A stretch of DNA of 64,000 nucleotides from Lachnospiraceae bacterium (GTDB lineage: Bacteria; Bacillota; Clostridia; Lachnospirales; Lachnospiraceae). The notes below the pieces were generated by a model. The model searched no databases. It saw only the letters and a list, made by a program, of their open reading frames with translations, and had not been told where the DNA came from. How positions within the stretch are numbered: position 1 is the first letter of the stretch; each line of letters opens with the position of its first letter. The translations under genes were made by a program, and so were the position numbers. This document shows positions 63,516-64,000 of the stretch, in pieces. The stretch lies in contig CAJTBO010000002.1 in NCBI GenBank assembly GCA_910573755.1, positions 186,001-250,000 of the forward strand, given 5' to 3'.

Positions 63516-64000
63516 GTAAGTTATCCTCCTTTCGTTTTTTGGTTGGTAATATAAATATTGCAATAGCTGCAATAGATAACACACTGAAATTCAAAAGATA
63601 AGATTCCTGCAACAAGAGATACAGAAGCGTTATAACAACCGTATCGATGCCGAGCAGCAGGTATGTAAGGCGCCGGTTTTTCAAAAGCACATCCTCGGAG
63701 ATGGGATGGTTGGGATTTCTGACAGGGCAGTTTAACAGAATATACCCGGCGCTCACCATCAGCAAAATAATCCAGCCGTAATAAGGCATAAAAGAGGCGG
63801 AGAAAGCTTTGGCTGTCAACGAGAGAGCGATATATTCCAGATTACTGATCAGAAAGCATTTTCCGTAGGTCGGGGCATGATATCCGCCGGCGGTTACTTT
63901 CAGCGGGATCGAAATAATAAAGTACAATATCCCGATCAGAGGAGAATCCATGATACAGGCGATTATCATGATGGAGAGCATGGTGATCGCGCTGGAGATC
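63490..64000 (-). CDS. AgrB-like accessory gene regulator protease, 5' end outside window
   Basis: A membrane cysteine protease that cuts and cyclises AgrD. The visible 169 codons start mid-gene (the frame stays open to the window edge: ISSAITMLSIMII). The catalytic His and Cys are in VTAGGYHAPTYGKCFLIS, the AgrB signature with spacing H-x6-C. Four or five membrane segments follow (NLEYIALSLTAKAFSASF, GWIILLMVSAGYILLN, LLLGIDTVVITLLYLLL, LLNFSVLSIAAIAIFIL). Family length is about 190-210, so roughly 30-40 residues lie beyond 64000. It is translated ahead of agrD on the minus strand. Confidence 0.92.
   Translation of the reverse strand, partial: ISSAITMLSIMIIACIMDSPLIGILYFIISIPLKVTAGGYHAPTYGKCFLISNLEYIALSLTAKAFSASFMPYYGWIILLMVSAGYILLNCPVRNPNHPISEDVLLKNRRLTYLLLGIDTVVITLLYLLLQESYLLNFSVLSIAAIAIFILPTKKRKEDNLHDNSVYSE

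Overview
The window looks like a chromosomal segment of a gut-type Firmicute, most likely Lachnospiraceae. The grounds are the gene content (YesM/YesN two-component pairs, MalFG-type sugar transporters next to glycoside hydrolases, Rpn-type nucleases, tandem large serine recombinases, TrpB2, an Agr-type peptide system), strong AGGAGG-type ribosome binding sites with some TTG/GTG starts, and moderate GC content. I cannot name a genus from this alone.

Layout. 1-8.9 kb: the end of a sugar ABC transporter, a YesM/YesN-like sensor/regulator pair, a very large GH106-like glycosidase, a 41-codon remnant of a DapA-family lyase, a 2-hydroxyacid dehydrogenase and a transaldolase-family aldolase; this reads as one operon for a plant-type glycan. 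8.9-18.9 kb: an accessory stretch with a decayed IS21-family element (57-bp perfect terminal inverted repeats, both genes broken by in-frame stops), a DUF6870-type small gene, three overlapping large serine recombinases behind an attenuator-like leader, an Rpn-like nuclease and gene debris. 18.9-20.4 kb: a GNAT enzyme, an MBL-fold hydrolase and a broken GNAT.

20.7-32.6 kb: a locus for arabinogalactan or galactan. It has a GH51 arabinofuranosidase, two GH35-type galactosidases, a secreted GH30 enzyme with a ricin-type lectin domain, a complete sugar ABC importer and a LacI regulator; a LacI/CcpA-type operator sits just downstream of the importer promoter. 32.8-45.9 kb is mixed: iron alcohol dehydrogenase, membrane-linked XRE regulator, LspA-like protein, carbamate kinase, MetN/MetI without a MetQ, a ParA gene with a lysine-rich partner and upstream repeats, HAD phosphatase, VOC protein, Rpn nuclease, formate/nitrite transporter, a lipoprotein and YxeA.

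46.1-50.8 kb: sulfur and Fe-S genes (cysteine desulfurase, IscU, MnmA, an Rrf2/IscR-type repressor, cysteine synthase). The same 17-bp dyad overlaps the desulfurase promoter and the cysteine synthase start region, so the Rrf2 protein probably controls both. 50.9-55.7 kb: RhuM and UPF0303 remnants, ApbE, a DUF4143 ATPase and TrpB2.

55.8-61.0 kb is the most unusual part. A tyrosine recombinase whose Shine-Dalgarno lies in a perfect stem is followed by a 129-bp segment between 23-bp inverted repeats. Next comes a clearly AT-richer 3.9-kb cassette between 26-bp inverted repeats. The cassette holds two convergent genes, an ATP-grasp/radical-SAM fusion and a pentapeptide-repeat membrane protein. 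The geometry suggests a site-specific inversion switch. The window ends (61.3-64 kb) in an Agr-type quorum-sensing locus with agrAC and agrBD facing each other and a cysteine-free autoinducer precursor.
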